A DNA stretch of 64,000 nt from Hydractinia symbiolongicarpus (Eukaryota; Cnidaria; Hydrozoa; Anthoathecata; Hydractiniidae), in NCBI RefSeq assembly GCF_029227915.1, contig NC_079878.1, positions 3,846,001 through 3,910,000 on the forward strand, written 5' to 3'. The notes beneath the pieces are model-generated. The model worked only from the letters and a program-made list of their open reading frames with translations. It was not told the origin of the DNA and searched no databases. A program made the translations under genes and the position numbers. Shown in pieces: positions 37,747-49,600 of the stretch; position 1 is the stretch's first letter, and every line of letters begins with the position of its first letter.

Positions 37747-40455
37747 CAAACGTTTCACTGTTAAAAGCGATGCAACCTAGTAATATCAGAAAAATATCGC
37801 TAAATACGTGTTGGTACGAATATGTGACCCAACTGTTGTAACTCAAACGGACTGACACCGTTAGAAAGTAAGTGAGATGTAGTTTTGAAACTGTCGCTCT
37901 TTCTTCAGCACGCGATAACGGCTAGGATTGGTCCGACTGTAAAGATTGACTTATTTATTTAAATTTTTAAATGAAGCGCTACCACAGCGCCCAGTGTAAT
38001 CGCTGAGTTCCGGCAATCATGTCAAATTAAGAAGAATGTTACTTCTTGGAGTCCAATTGTCTCATTTGTCACATTTATCAGCTCACAGTCCAAAGTTAGT
38101 TCAATTAAGTCCCACCGTCAATCGTTTCACTGTTAAAAGCGTTGCAACCTAGTAATATCAGAAACATATCGCTAAATACATGTTGGTACGAATATGTGAC
38201 CCAACCGTTGTAAATCAAACGGACTGACTCAGTTAGAAAGTCAGTGAAATGTCGTATTTGTAACTGTCTCTATTTCTTCAGTGCGCGCTAACGGTTAGGA
38301 TTGGTCCCACAGTAAAAGCTGAATTTTTTATCCTAATTTTTAATTAAAGCGCTACCACAGCTCCCAATGTAATCGCTGAATTCCAGCAATCATGTCAATT
38401 TAAAAAGAATGTTATTCCTTGGAGTCAAGTTGGCTCATTTATCACATTTATCAGGTCACAGTCCAATGTTTGTTCTACTAAGTCTAACAGTCAATCGTTT
38501 CACTGTTAAAAGCGATGCAACCTAGTAATATCAGAAAAATATCGGTGAATGCATGTTGGTACGAATATGTGACCCAACTGTTGTAACTCAAACGGACTGA
38601 TACCGCTAGAAAGTCATTGAAATGTAGTTTTTGAAACTGTCTCTATTTCTTCAGCGCGCGATAACGGCTAGGATTGGTCCCACAGTAAAAAATTACTTAT
38701 TTATCTAAGTTTTTGAAAAAACCGCTACCACAGGTATAGTGTACTCGCTGAATTCCAGCAATCATGTCGAATTAAGAAGAATGTTATTCCTTGGATTCCA
38801 ATTGGCTCCTTTATCGCATTTATAAGGTCACAGTCCAGAATCAGTTCAACTAAGTCCCACAGTCAATCGCTTCACTGTTAAAAGCGATACAACTTAGTAA
38901 TATTGGAAAAAAATCACTAAATACATGTTGGTACGAATATGTGACGCAACCGTTGTATCTCAAACGGATTGATACCGCCACGAAGTCAATAAGATTTAGT
39001 TTTTGAGAATGTCTCTATTTCTTCAGTGCCTGCTAACGGACAGGATTGATCCCACAGTAAAAAAGACTTATTAATCTAAATATTTAAAAAAAGCGCTACC
39101 ACAGAGCATAGTGTACTCGCTGAATCCAAGCAATCATGTCGAATTAAGAAGAGTGTTTTTTCTTGTAGTCAAACTGGCACATTTATCACATTTATAAGGT
39201 CAAAGTCCAAAATCAGTTCAATTAAGTCCCACAGTCAAACGTTTCACTGTTAAAAGCGATGCAACCTAGTAATATCAGAAAAATATCGCTAAATACGTGT
39301 TGGTACGAATATGTGACCCAACTGTTGTAACTCAAACGGACTGACACCGTTAGAAAGTAAGTGAGATGTAGTTTTGAAACTGTCGCTCTTTCTTCAGCAC
39401 GCGATAACGGCTAGGATTGGTCCGACTGTAAAGATTGATTTATTTATTTAAATTTTTAAATGAAGCGCTACCACAGCGCCCAGTGTAATCGCTGAGTTCC
39501 GGCAATCATGTCAAATTAAGAAGAATGTTACTTCTTGGAGTCCAATTGTCTCATTTGTCACATTTATCAGCTCACAATTCAAGGTTAGTTCAATTAAGTC
39601 CCACCGTCAATCGTTTCACTGTTAAAAGCGTTGCAACCTAGTAATATCAGAAACATATCGCTAAATACATGTTGGTACGAATATGTGACCCAACTGTTGT
39701 AACTCAAACGGACTGACACCGTTAGAAAGTAAGTGAGATGTAGTTTTTGAAACTGTCGATCTTTCTTCAGCACGCGATAACGGCTAGGATTGGTCCCACA
39801 GTAAAAAATGACTTATTTATCTAAATTTTTAAATGAAGCGCTTCCACAGCGCCCAGTGTAATCGCTCATTTCCAACAATCACGTCAAAGTAAGAAGAATA
39901 TTATTTCTTGGAGTCCAGTTGGCTCACTTATCACATTAATAAGGTCACAGGTCAAAGTTAGTTCAATTAAGTCCCACAGTCAATCATTTCATTGTTAAAA
40001 GCGATCTGACTTAGTAATATCGGAAAATTGTCACTAAATACATGTTGGTACGAATATGTGACCCAAACGTTGTAAATCAAACGGACTGATACCGCTAGAA
40101 AGTCATTGAAATGTAGTTTTTGAAACTGTCTCTATTTCTTCAGCGCGCGATAACGGCTAGGATTGGTCCCACAGTAAAAAATTACTTATTTATCTAAGTT
40201 TTTGAAAAAACGCTACCACATGCATAGTGTACTCGCTGAATTCCAGCAATCATGTCGAATTAAGAAGAATGTTATTCCTTGGAGTCCAATTGGCTCATTT
40301 ATCGCATTTATAAGGTCACAGTCCAGAATCAGTTCAACTAAGTCCCACAGTCAATCGCTTCACTGTTGAAAGCGATACAACTTAGTAATATTGGAAAAAA
40401 ATCACTAAATACATGTTGGTACGAATATTTGACGCAACCGTTTTATCTCAAACGG
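37747..40455. repeat. Mosaic four-unit (1,489-bp) duplication
   Basis: GTCAAACG at 37,745 and 39,234, GTCCGACTGTAAAGATTG at 37,931 and 39,420, and AATTACTTATTTATC at 38,691 and 40,180 all give an offset of 1,489. Between about 39,692 and 40,083 the second copy carries a different subfamily (GACCCAACTGTTGTAACTC, CTTCAGCACG) from 38,205-38,598 (GACCCAACCGTTGTAAATC, GACTGACTCAG). Matching then resumes. This looks like a replaced patch of one unit within an otherwise tandem copy. Confidence 0.75.
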
Positions 40456-43400
40456 ACTGATACCGCCACGAAGTCAATGAGACTTAGTTTTTGAGAATGT
40501 CTCTATTTCTTCAGTGCGTGCTAACAGACAGGATTGGTCCCACAGTAAAAAAAGACTTATTTATCTAAATTTTAAAAAAAGCGCTACCACAGAGCATAGT
40601 GTACATGCTGAATTCCAGCAATCATGTCAAATTAAGAAGAATGTTATTTCTCGGAGTCCAGCTGGCTCATTTATCACATTTATAACGTTACAGGCCAAAG
40701 TTAGTTGAATTAAGTCCCACAGTCAATTATTTCATTGTTAAAAGCGATATAACTTAGTAATATCGGAAAAATGTCACTAAATACATGTTGGTACGAATAT
40801 GTGACGCAACTGTTGTAACTCAAACGGATTAACACCGTTAGAAAGTTAATGAAATGTAGTTTTTGAAACTGTCTCTATTTCTTGAGCGCGAACTAACGGC
40901 CGGGATTGTTCCCACAGAAAAAAATGACTTTCTTAACTTAATTTTTAAATAAAACGCTACCACATTGCCCAGTGCAATCGTTGAGTTCCAGCAATCAAGT
41001 AAAATTAAGAAGAATGTTACTACTTGGAGACCAATTGGCTCATTTATTACATTTATAAGGTCAAATTCCAGAATCAGTTCAATTATTTCCCACAGTCAGT
41101 TGTTTTACTGTTAAAAGCAATACAACTTAGAAATATCGGAAATAAATCACTAAATATATGTTGGTACGAATATGTGACGCAACCGTTGTAAATCAAACGG
41201 ATTGACACCGTTAGTAAGTCAATGAAATGTAGTTCTTGAAACTTTCTCTATTTCTTCAGTGCGAAATAACGGCTAGGATTGGTCCCACAGTAAAAAATGA
41301 CTTATTTATCTTAATTTTTGAATAAAGTGCTACCACAGCACCGAGTGTAATCGCTGAGTTTCAGCAATCATGTCAAATTAAGAAGAATGTTATTTCTTGT
41401 AGTCAAACTGGCTCGTTTATAATATTTATCAGGTCACAGTCCAAGGTTAGTTCAATTAAGTCCCACAGTCAACCGTTTCACTGTTAAAAGCGATGCAACT
41501 TAGTCATATCGGAAGAAAATCACTAAATACATGTTGGTACGAATATGTGACGCAACCGTTGTAACTGAAACGGATTAACACGGTTAGAAAGTCAATGAAA
41601 TGTAGTTTTTTGAAAGTGTCTCTACTTCTTCAGTGCGTGCTAACGGACAGGATTGGTCCCACAGTAAAAAAAGACTTATTTATCTAAGTTTTTGAAAAAA
41701 GCGCTACCACATAGCATAGTGTACTCGCTGAATTCCAACAATCATGTCAAAGTAAGAAGAATGTTATTTCTTGGAGTCCAGCTGGCACATTTATCACATT
41801 TATAACGTTACAGGCCAAAGTTAGTTGAATTAAGTCCCACAGTCAATCATTTCATTGTTAAAAGCGATATAACTTAGTAATATCGGAAAACTGTCACTAA
41901 ATACATGTTGGTACGAATATATGACGCAACCGTTGTAACTCAAACGGATTGATACCGCTAAAAAGCAATGAAATGTAGTTTTTGAGAATGCCTCTGTTTT
42001 TTTGGCGCGTACTAACGGCCAGGATTGGTCCCACAGTAAAAGAAGACTTACTTATCTAAACTTCTAAGTAAAGCGCTACCACAGAGCCTAGTGAAATCGC
42101 TGAAATCTAGCAATCATGTCAATTTAAGAAGAATGTTATTCCTTGGAGTCCAGTTGGCTCATTCATCACATTTATCAGGTCACAGTCCAAAGTTAGTTCA
42201 ATTAAGTCCCACAGTCAATCGCTTCACTGTTAAAAGCGATACAACTTAGTAATATTCGAAAAAAATCACTAAATACATGTTGGTACGAATATTTGACGCA
42301 ACCGTTGTAACTCAAACGGACTGATACCGCCACGAAGTCAATGAGATTTAGTTTATGAGAATGTCTCTATTTCTTCAGTGCGTGCTAACGGACAGGATTG
42401 GTCCCACAGTAAAAAAAGACTTATTTATCTAAATTTTTAAAAACAGCGCTACCACAGAGCATAGTGTACTTGCTGAATTCCAGCAATCATGTCAAATTAC
42501 GAAGAATGTTATTTCTCGGAGTCCAGCTGGCTCATTTATCACATTTATAACGTTACAGGCCAAAGTTAGTTGAATTAAGTCCCACAGTCAATTATTTCAT
42601 TGTTAAAAGCGATATAACTTAGTAATATCGGAAAAATGTCACTAAATACACGTTGGTACGAATATGTGACGCAACCGTTGTAACTCAAACGGATTAACAC
42701 CGTTAGAAAGTCAATGAAATGTAGTTTTTGAAACCGTTTCTATTTCTTCAGCGCGAACTAACGGCCGGGATTGTTCCCACAGAAAAAAATGACTTTCTTA
42801 ACTTAATTTTTAAATAAAACGCTACCACATTGCCCAGTGCAATCGCTGAGTTCCAGCAATCAAGTAAAATTAAGAAGAATGTTACTACTTGGAGACCAAT
42901 TGGCTCATTTATTACATTTATAAGGTCAAATTCCAGAATCAGTTCAATTATTTCCCACAATCAAGTAAAATTAAGAAGAATGTTAGTTCTTGGAGACCAA
43001 TTGGCTCATTTATTACATTTATAAGGTCAAATTCCAGAATCAGTTCAATTATTTCCCACAGTTAATCGTTTCACTGTTAAAAGCATTACAACTTAGAAAT
43101 ATCGAAAGAAAATCACTAAATATATGTTGGTACGAATATGTGACGCAACCGTTGTAAATCAAACGGATTGACACCGTTAGTAAGTCAATGAAATGTAGTT
43201 CTTGAAACTTTCTCTATTTCTTCAGTGCGAAATAACGGCTAGGATTGGTCCCACAGTAAAAAATGACTTATTTATCTTAATTTTTTAATAAAGTGCTACC
43301 ACAGCACCGAGTGTAATCGCTGAGTTCCAGCAATTATGTCAAATTAAGAAGAATGTTATTTCTTGTAGTCAAACTGACTCATTTATAATATTTATCAGGT

Positions 43401-43515
43401 CACAGTCCAAGGTTAGTTCAATTAAGTCCCACAGTCAATCGTTTCACTGTTAAAAGCGATGCAACTTAGTCATACCGGAAGAAAATCACTAAATACATGT
43501 TGGTACGAATATGTG
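40455..43515. repeat. Five-unit (1,865-bp) duplication carrying an insertion
   Basis: TTATTTCTCGGAGTCCAGC gives markers at 40,651 and 42,516, and GAACTAACGGCCGGG at 40,890 and 42,755, both 1,865 apart. Downstream, GAAATAACGGCTAGG at 41,263 and 43,229 is 1,966 apart. The extra 101 bp is the local duplication at 42,857-43,058. Matching ends near 43,515, where the second copy reads GCAATCGTTGCAAC. Confidence 0.85.
42857..43058. repeat. 101-bp sub-unit tandem duplication
   Basis: CAATCAAGTAAAATTAAG starts at 42,857 and again at 42,958, followed both times by GAAGAATGTTA, GGAGACCAATTGGCTC and TTATTTCCCACA. The copies differ at CTACTTGG vs GTTCTTGG. The unit here is about 474 bp long. This is the only clear duplication much smaller than one unit that I see in the B array. 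Confidence 0.92.
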
Positions 43516-43519
43516 ACGC

Positions 43520-46500
43520 AATCGTTGCAACTCAAACGGACTGATACCGCTACAAAGTCATTGAAATGTAGTTTTTGAAACTGTCTCTATTTCTTCAGCG
43601 CGCGATAACGGCTAGGATTGGTCCCACAGTGAAAAATTACTTATTTATCTAAATTTTTAAATGAAGCGCTTCTACAGCGCCCAGTGTAATCGCTGATTTC
43701 CAACAATCATGTCAAATTAAGAAGAATAATATTTCTTGGAGTCCAGTTGCCTCACATATCACATTTATAAGGTCACAGGCCAAAGTTAGCTCAATTAAGT
43801 CCCACAGTCAATCATTTCATTGTTAAAAGCGATATAACTTAGTAATATTGGAAAACTGTCACTAAATACATGTTGGTACGAATATTTGACGCAACCGTTG
43901 TAACTCAAACGGACAGATACTGCCACGAAGTCAATGAGATTTAGTTTTTGAGAATGTCTCTATTTCTTCAGTGCGTGCTAACGGACAGGATTGGTCCCAC
44001 AGTAAAAAAAGACTTATTTCTCTAAGTTTTTGGAAAAAGCGCTACCACAGAGCATAGTGTACTCGCTGAATTCCAACAATCATGTCAAAGTAAGAAGAAT
44101 GTTATTTCTTGGAGTCCAGCTGGCTCATTTATCACATTTATAACGTTACAGGCCAAAGTTAGTTGAATTAAGTCCCACAGTCAATTATTTCATTGTTAAA
44201 AGCGATATAACTTAGTAATATCGGAAAAATGTCACTAAATACAAGCTGGTACGAATATGTGACGCAACCGTTGTATCTCAAACGGATTGATACCGCCAAG
44301 AAGTCAATGAGATGTAGTTTTTGATAATGTCTCTATTTCTTCAGTGAGTGCTAACGGCCAGGATTGGTTCCACAGTAAAAAAAACTTATTTATCTAAGTT
44401 TTTGAAAAAAGTGCTACCACAGGCATAGTGTACTCGCTGAATTCCAGCAATCATGTCGAATTAAGAAGAATGTTATTCCTTGGAGTCCAATTGGCTCATT
44501 TATCGCATTTATAAGGTCACAGTCCAGAATCAGTTCAACTAAGTCCCACAGTCAATCGCTACACTATTAAAAGCGATACAACTTAGTAATATTGGAAAAA
44601 AATCACTAAGTACATGTTGGTACGAATATTTGACGCAACCGTTTTAACTCAAACAGACTGATACCGCCACGAAGTCAATGAGACTTAGTTTTTGAGAATG
44701 TCTCTATTTCTTCAGTGCGTGCTAACGGACAGGATTGGTCCCACAGTAAAAAAAGACTTATTTATCTAAATTTAAGAAAAAAGCGCTACCACAGAGCATA
44801 GTGTACTTGCTGATTTCCAGCAATCATGTCAAATTAAAAAGAATGTTATTTCTTGTAGTCAAACTGGCTCATTTATAATATTTATCAGGTCACAGTCCAA
44901 GGTTAGTTCAATTAAGTCCCACAGTCAATCGTTTCACTGTTAAAAGCGATGCAACTTAGTCATATCGGAAGAAAATCACTAAATACATGTTGGTACGAAT
45001 ATGTGACGCAATCGTTGCAACTCAAACGGACTGATACCGCTACAAAGTCATTGAAATGTAGTTTTTGAAACTGTCTCTATTTCTTCAGCGCGCGATAACG
45101 GCTAGGATTGGTCCCACAGTGAAAAATTACTTATTTATCTAAATTTTTAAATGAAGCGCTTCTACAGCGCCCAGTGTAATCGCTGATTTCCAACAATCAT
45201 GTCAAATTAAGAAGAATAATATTTCTTGGAGTCCAGTTGCCTCACATATCACATTTATAAGGTCACAGGCCAAAGTTAGCTCAATTAAGTCCCACAGTCA
45301 ATCATTTCATTGTTAAAAGCGATATAACTTAGTAATATTGGAAAACTGTCACTAAATACATGTTGGTACGAATATTTGACGCAACCGTTGTAACTCAAAC
45401 GGACAGATACTGCCACGAAGTCAATGAGATTTAGTTTTTGAGAATGTCTCTATTTCTTCAGTGCGTGCTAACGGACAGGATTGGTCCCACAGTAAAAAAA
45501 GACTTATTTCTCTAAGTTTTTGGAAAAAGCGCTACCACAGAGCATAGTGTACTCGCTGAATTCCAACAATCATGTCAAAGTAAGAAGAATGTTATTTCTT
45601 GGAGTCCAGCTGGCTCATTTATCACATTTATAACGTTACAGGCCAAAGTTAGTTGAATTAAGTCCCACAGTCAATTATTTCATTGTTAAAAGCGATATAA
45701 CTTAGTAATATCCGAAAAATGTCACTAAATACAAGCTGGTACGAATATGTGACGCAACCGTTGTATCTCAAACGGATTGATACCGCCAAGAAGTCAATGA
45801 GATGTAGTTTTTGATAATGTCTCTATTTCTTCAGTGAGTGCTAACGGCCAGGATTGGTTCCACAGTAAAAAAAACTTATTTATCTAAGTTTTTGAAAAAA
45901 GCGCTACCACAGGCATAGTGTACTCGCTGAATTCCAGCAATCATGTCGAATTAAGAAGAATGTTATTCCTTGGAGTCCAATTGGCTCATTTATCGCATTT
46001 ATAAGGTCACAGTCCAGAATCAGTTCAACTAAGTCCCACAGTCAATCGCTACACTATTAAAAGCGATACAACTTAGTAATATTGGAAAAAAATCACTAAG
46101 TACATGTTGGTACGAATATTTGACGCAACCGTTTTAACTCAAACAGACTGATACCGCCACGAAGTCAATGAGACTTAGTTTTTGAGAATGTCTCTATTTC
46201 TTCAGTGCGTGCTAACGGACAGGATTGGTCCCACAGTAAAAAAAGACTTATTTATCTAAATTTAAGAAAAAAGCGCTACCACAGAGCATAGTGTACTTGC
46301 TGATTTCCAGCAATCATGTCAAATTAAAAAGAATGTTATTTCTTGTAGTCAAACTGGCTCATTTATAATATTTATCAGGTCACAGTCCAAGGTTAGTTCA
46401 ATTAAGTCCCACAGTCAATCGTTTCACTGTTAAAAACGATGCAACTTAGTCATATCGGAAGAAAATCACTAAATACATGTTGGTACGAATATGTGACGCA
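43520..46500. repeat. Nearly identical four-unit (1,490-bp) tandem pair
   Basis: ATCGTTGCAACTC starts at 43,521 and 45,011, an offset of 1,490. I find only a handful of differences across the pair, such as TATCGGAAAAATG vs TATCCGAAAAATG (44,220 vs 45,710) and AAGTGCTACC vs AAGCGCTACC (44,410 vs 45,900). A third copy begins near 46,320 and departs at about 46,500, where it reads ACCGTTGTAACTC. Confidence 0.9.
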
Positions 46501-46639
46501 ACCGTTGTAACTCAAACGGATTAACACGGTTAGAAAGTCAATGAAATGTAGTTTTTGAAAGTGTCTCTATTTCTTCAGCGCGAACTAACGGCTGGGATTG
46601 GTCCCACAGGAAAAAATGACTTACTTAACTTAATTTTTT

Positions 46640-49600
46640 AAAAAAACGCTACCACAGTGCCCAGTGCAATCGCTAAATTCCAGCAATCAAGTCAAATTAA
46701 GAAAAATGTTACTTCTTGTAGTCAAACTGCCTCATTTATCACATTTATAAGGTCAAAGTCCAAAATCAGTTCAATTGAGTCCCACAGTCAAACTTTTCAC
46801 TGTTAAAAGCGCTGCAACCTAGTAATATCCGAGTACTATCGCTAAATATATGTGGGGAGGAAAATGTGACGCAACAGTTGTAACTCAAACGGATTGACAC
46901 CGTTAGTAAGTCAATGAAATGTAGTTTTTGAAACTGTTGCTATTTCTTCAGCGCGCGATAACGGCTAGGATTGGTCCAACAGTAGAAAATCACTTTTTTA
47001 CCTAAATTTTTAAATGAAGTGCTACCACAGCGCCCAGTGTAATCCCTGAGTTCCGGCAATCATGTCAAATTAAGAAGAATGTTATTTCTTGGGTCCAGTT
47101 GGCTCACTTCTCACATTTATCAGGTCACAGTCTAAAGTTAGTTTAATTAAGTTCCACAGTCAATCGTTTCACTGTTAAAAGCGATATAACTTAGTAATAT
47201 CGAAAAGATATCACTAAATACATGTTGGTACGAATATGTGACGCAACCGTTGTAACTCAAACGGATTGATACCGCCAAGAAGTCAATGAAATGTAGTGTT
47301 TGAGAAGGTCTCTATTTCTTCAGTGCGTGCTAACGGCCAGGATTGGTCCTAGAGTAAAAAAAGACTTATTTATCTAAATTTTTAAATAAAGCCCTACCAC
47401 AGAGCCTAGTGTAATCGCTGGTTTCCAGCAATCATGTCAATTTTAGAAGAATGTTATTTCTTGGAGTCCAATTGGTTCATTTATCACATTTATAAGGTCA
47501 CAGTCCGGAATCAGTTCAAATAATTCGCAGAGTCAATCGCTTCACAGTTAAAAGCGATACAACCTAGTAATATCGGAAAAAAATCACTAAATACATGTTG
47601 GTACGAATATGTGACGCGACTGTTGTAACTCAAACGGATTGACACAGTTAGAAAGTCAGTGAAATGTAATTTTTGAAACTGTCTCTATTTCTTCAGTGCA
47701 AACTAATGGCTGGGATTATTCCCACAGTAAAAAATGACTTATTTAACTTAATTTTTAAATAAAACTCTACCACAGTGCCCAGTGCAATCGCTGAGTTCCC
47801 GCAATCAAGTAAAATTAAGAAGAATGTTACTTCTTGGAGTCCAATTGGCTCATTTATTACATTTATAAGGTCAAATTCCAGAATCAGTTCAATTATTTCC
47901 CACAGTCAATCGTTTCACTGTTAAAAGCAATACAACTAAGAAATATCGGAAGAAAATCACTAAATATATGTTGCTACGAATATGTGACGCAACCGTTGTA
48001 AATCAAACGGATTGACACCGTTAGTAAGTCAATGAAATGTAGTTCTTGAAACTTTCTCTATTTCTTCAGTGCGAAATAACAGCTAGGATTGGTCCCACAG
48101 TAACAAATGACTTATTTATCTTAATTTTTTAATAAAGTGCTACCACAGCACCGAGTGTAATCGCTGAGTTCCAGCAATCATGTCAAATTAAGAAGAATGT
48201 TATTTCTTGTAGTCAAACTGGCTCATTTATAATATTTATCAGGTCACAGTCCAAGGTTAGTTCAATTAAGTCCCACAGTCAATCGTTTCACTGTTAAAAG
48301 CGATGCAACTTAGTCATATCGGAAGAAAATCACTAAATACATGTTGGTACGAATATGTGACGCAACCGTTGTAACTCAAACGGATTAACACGGTTAGAAA
48401 GTCAATGAAATGTAGTTTTTGAAAGTGTCTCTATTTCTTCAGCGCGAACTAACGGCTGGGATTGGCCCCACAGGAAAAAATGACTTACTTAACTTAATTT
48501 TTTAAAAAAACGCTACCACAGTGCCCAGTGCAATCGCTAAATTCCAGCAATCAAGTCAAATTAAGAAAAATGTTACTTCTTGTAGTCAAACTGGCTTATT
48601 TATCACATTTATAAGGTCAAAGTCCAAAATCAGTTCAATTGAGTCCCACAGTCAAACTTTTCACTGTTAAAAGCGCTGCAACCTAGTAATATCCGAGTAC
48701 TATCGCTAAATACATGTGGGGAGGAAAATGTGACGCAACAGTTGTAACTCAAACGGATTGACACCGTTAGTAAGTCAATGAAATGTAGTTTTTGAAACTG
48801 TTGCTATTTCTTCAGCGCGCGATAAAGACTAGGATTGGTCCAACAGTAGAAAATGACTTTTTTACCTAAATTTTTAAATGAAGTGCTACCACAGCGCCCA
48901 GTGTAATCCCTGAGTTCCGGCAATCATGTCAAATTAAGAAGAATGTTATTTCTTGGGTCCAGTTGATTCACTTCTCACATTTATCAGGTCACAGTCTAAA
49001 GTTAGTTCAATTAAGAGCCACAGTCAATCGCTTCACTATTAAAAGCGATACAACTTAGTAATATTGGAAAAAAATCACCAAGTACATGTTGGTACGAATA
49101 TTTGACGCAACCGTTTTAACTCAAACAGACTGATATCGCCACGAAGTCAATGAGACTTAGTTTTTGAGAATGTCTCTATTTCTTCAGTGCGTGCTAACGG
49201 ACAGGATTGGTCCCACAGTAAAAAAAGACTTATTTATCTAAATTTTAAAAAAAAGCGCTACCACAGAGCATAGTGTACTTGCTGAATTCCAGCAATCATG
49301 TCAAATTAAGAAGAATGTTATTTCTTGTAGTCAAACTGTCTCATTTATCACATTTATATGGTCAAAGTCCAAAATCAGTTCAATTAAGTCCCACAGTCAA
49401 TCGTTTCACTGTTAAAAGCGATGCAACTTAGTCATATCGGAAGAAAATCAGTAAATACATGTTGGAACGAATATGTGACGCAACTGTTGTAACTCAAACG
49501 GATTAACACCGTTAGAAAGTCAATGAAATGTAGTTTTTGAAACTGTCTCTATTTCTTCAGCGCGAACTAACGGCCGGGATTGTTCCCACAGAAAAAATGA

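Noticed and set aside
42748-43024. Overlapping open frames on both strands at 42,748-42,960 and 42,830-43,024
   Set aside because: They arise because the 101-bp duplication happens to avoid stops. Sister units without the duplication lack them.
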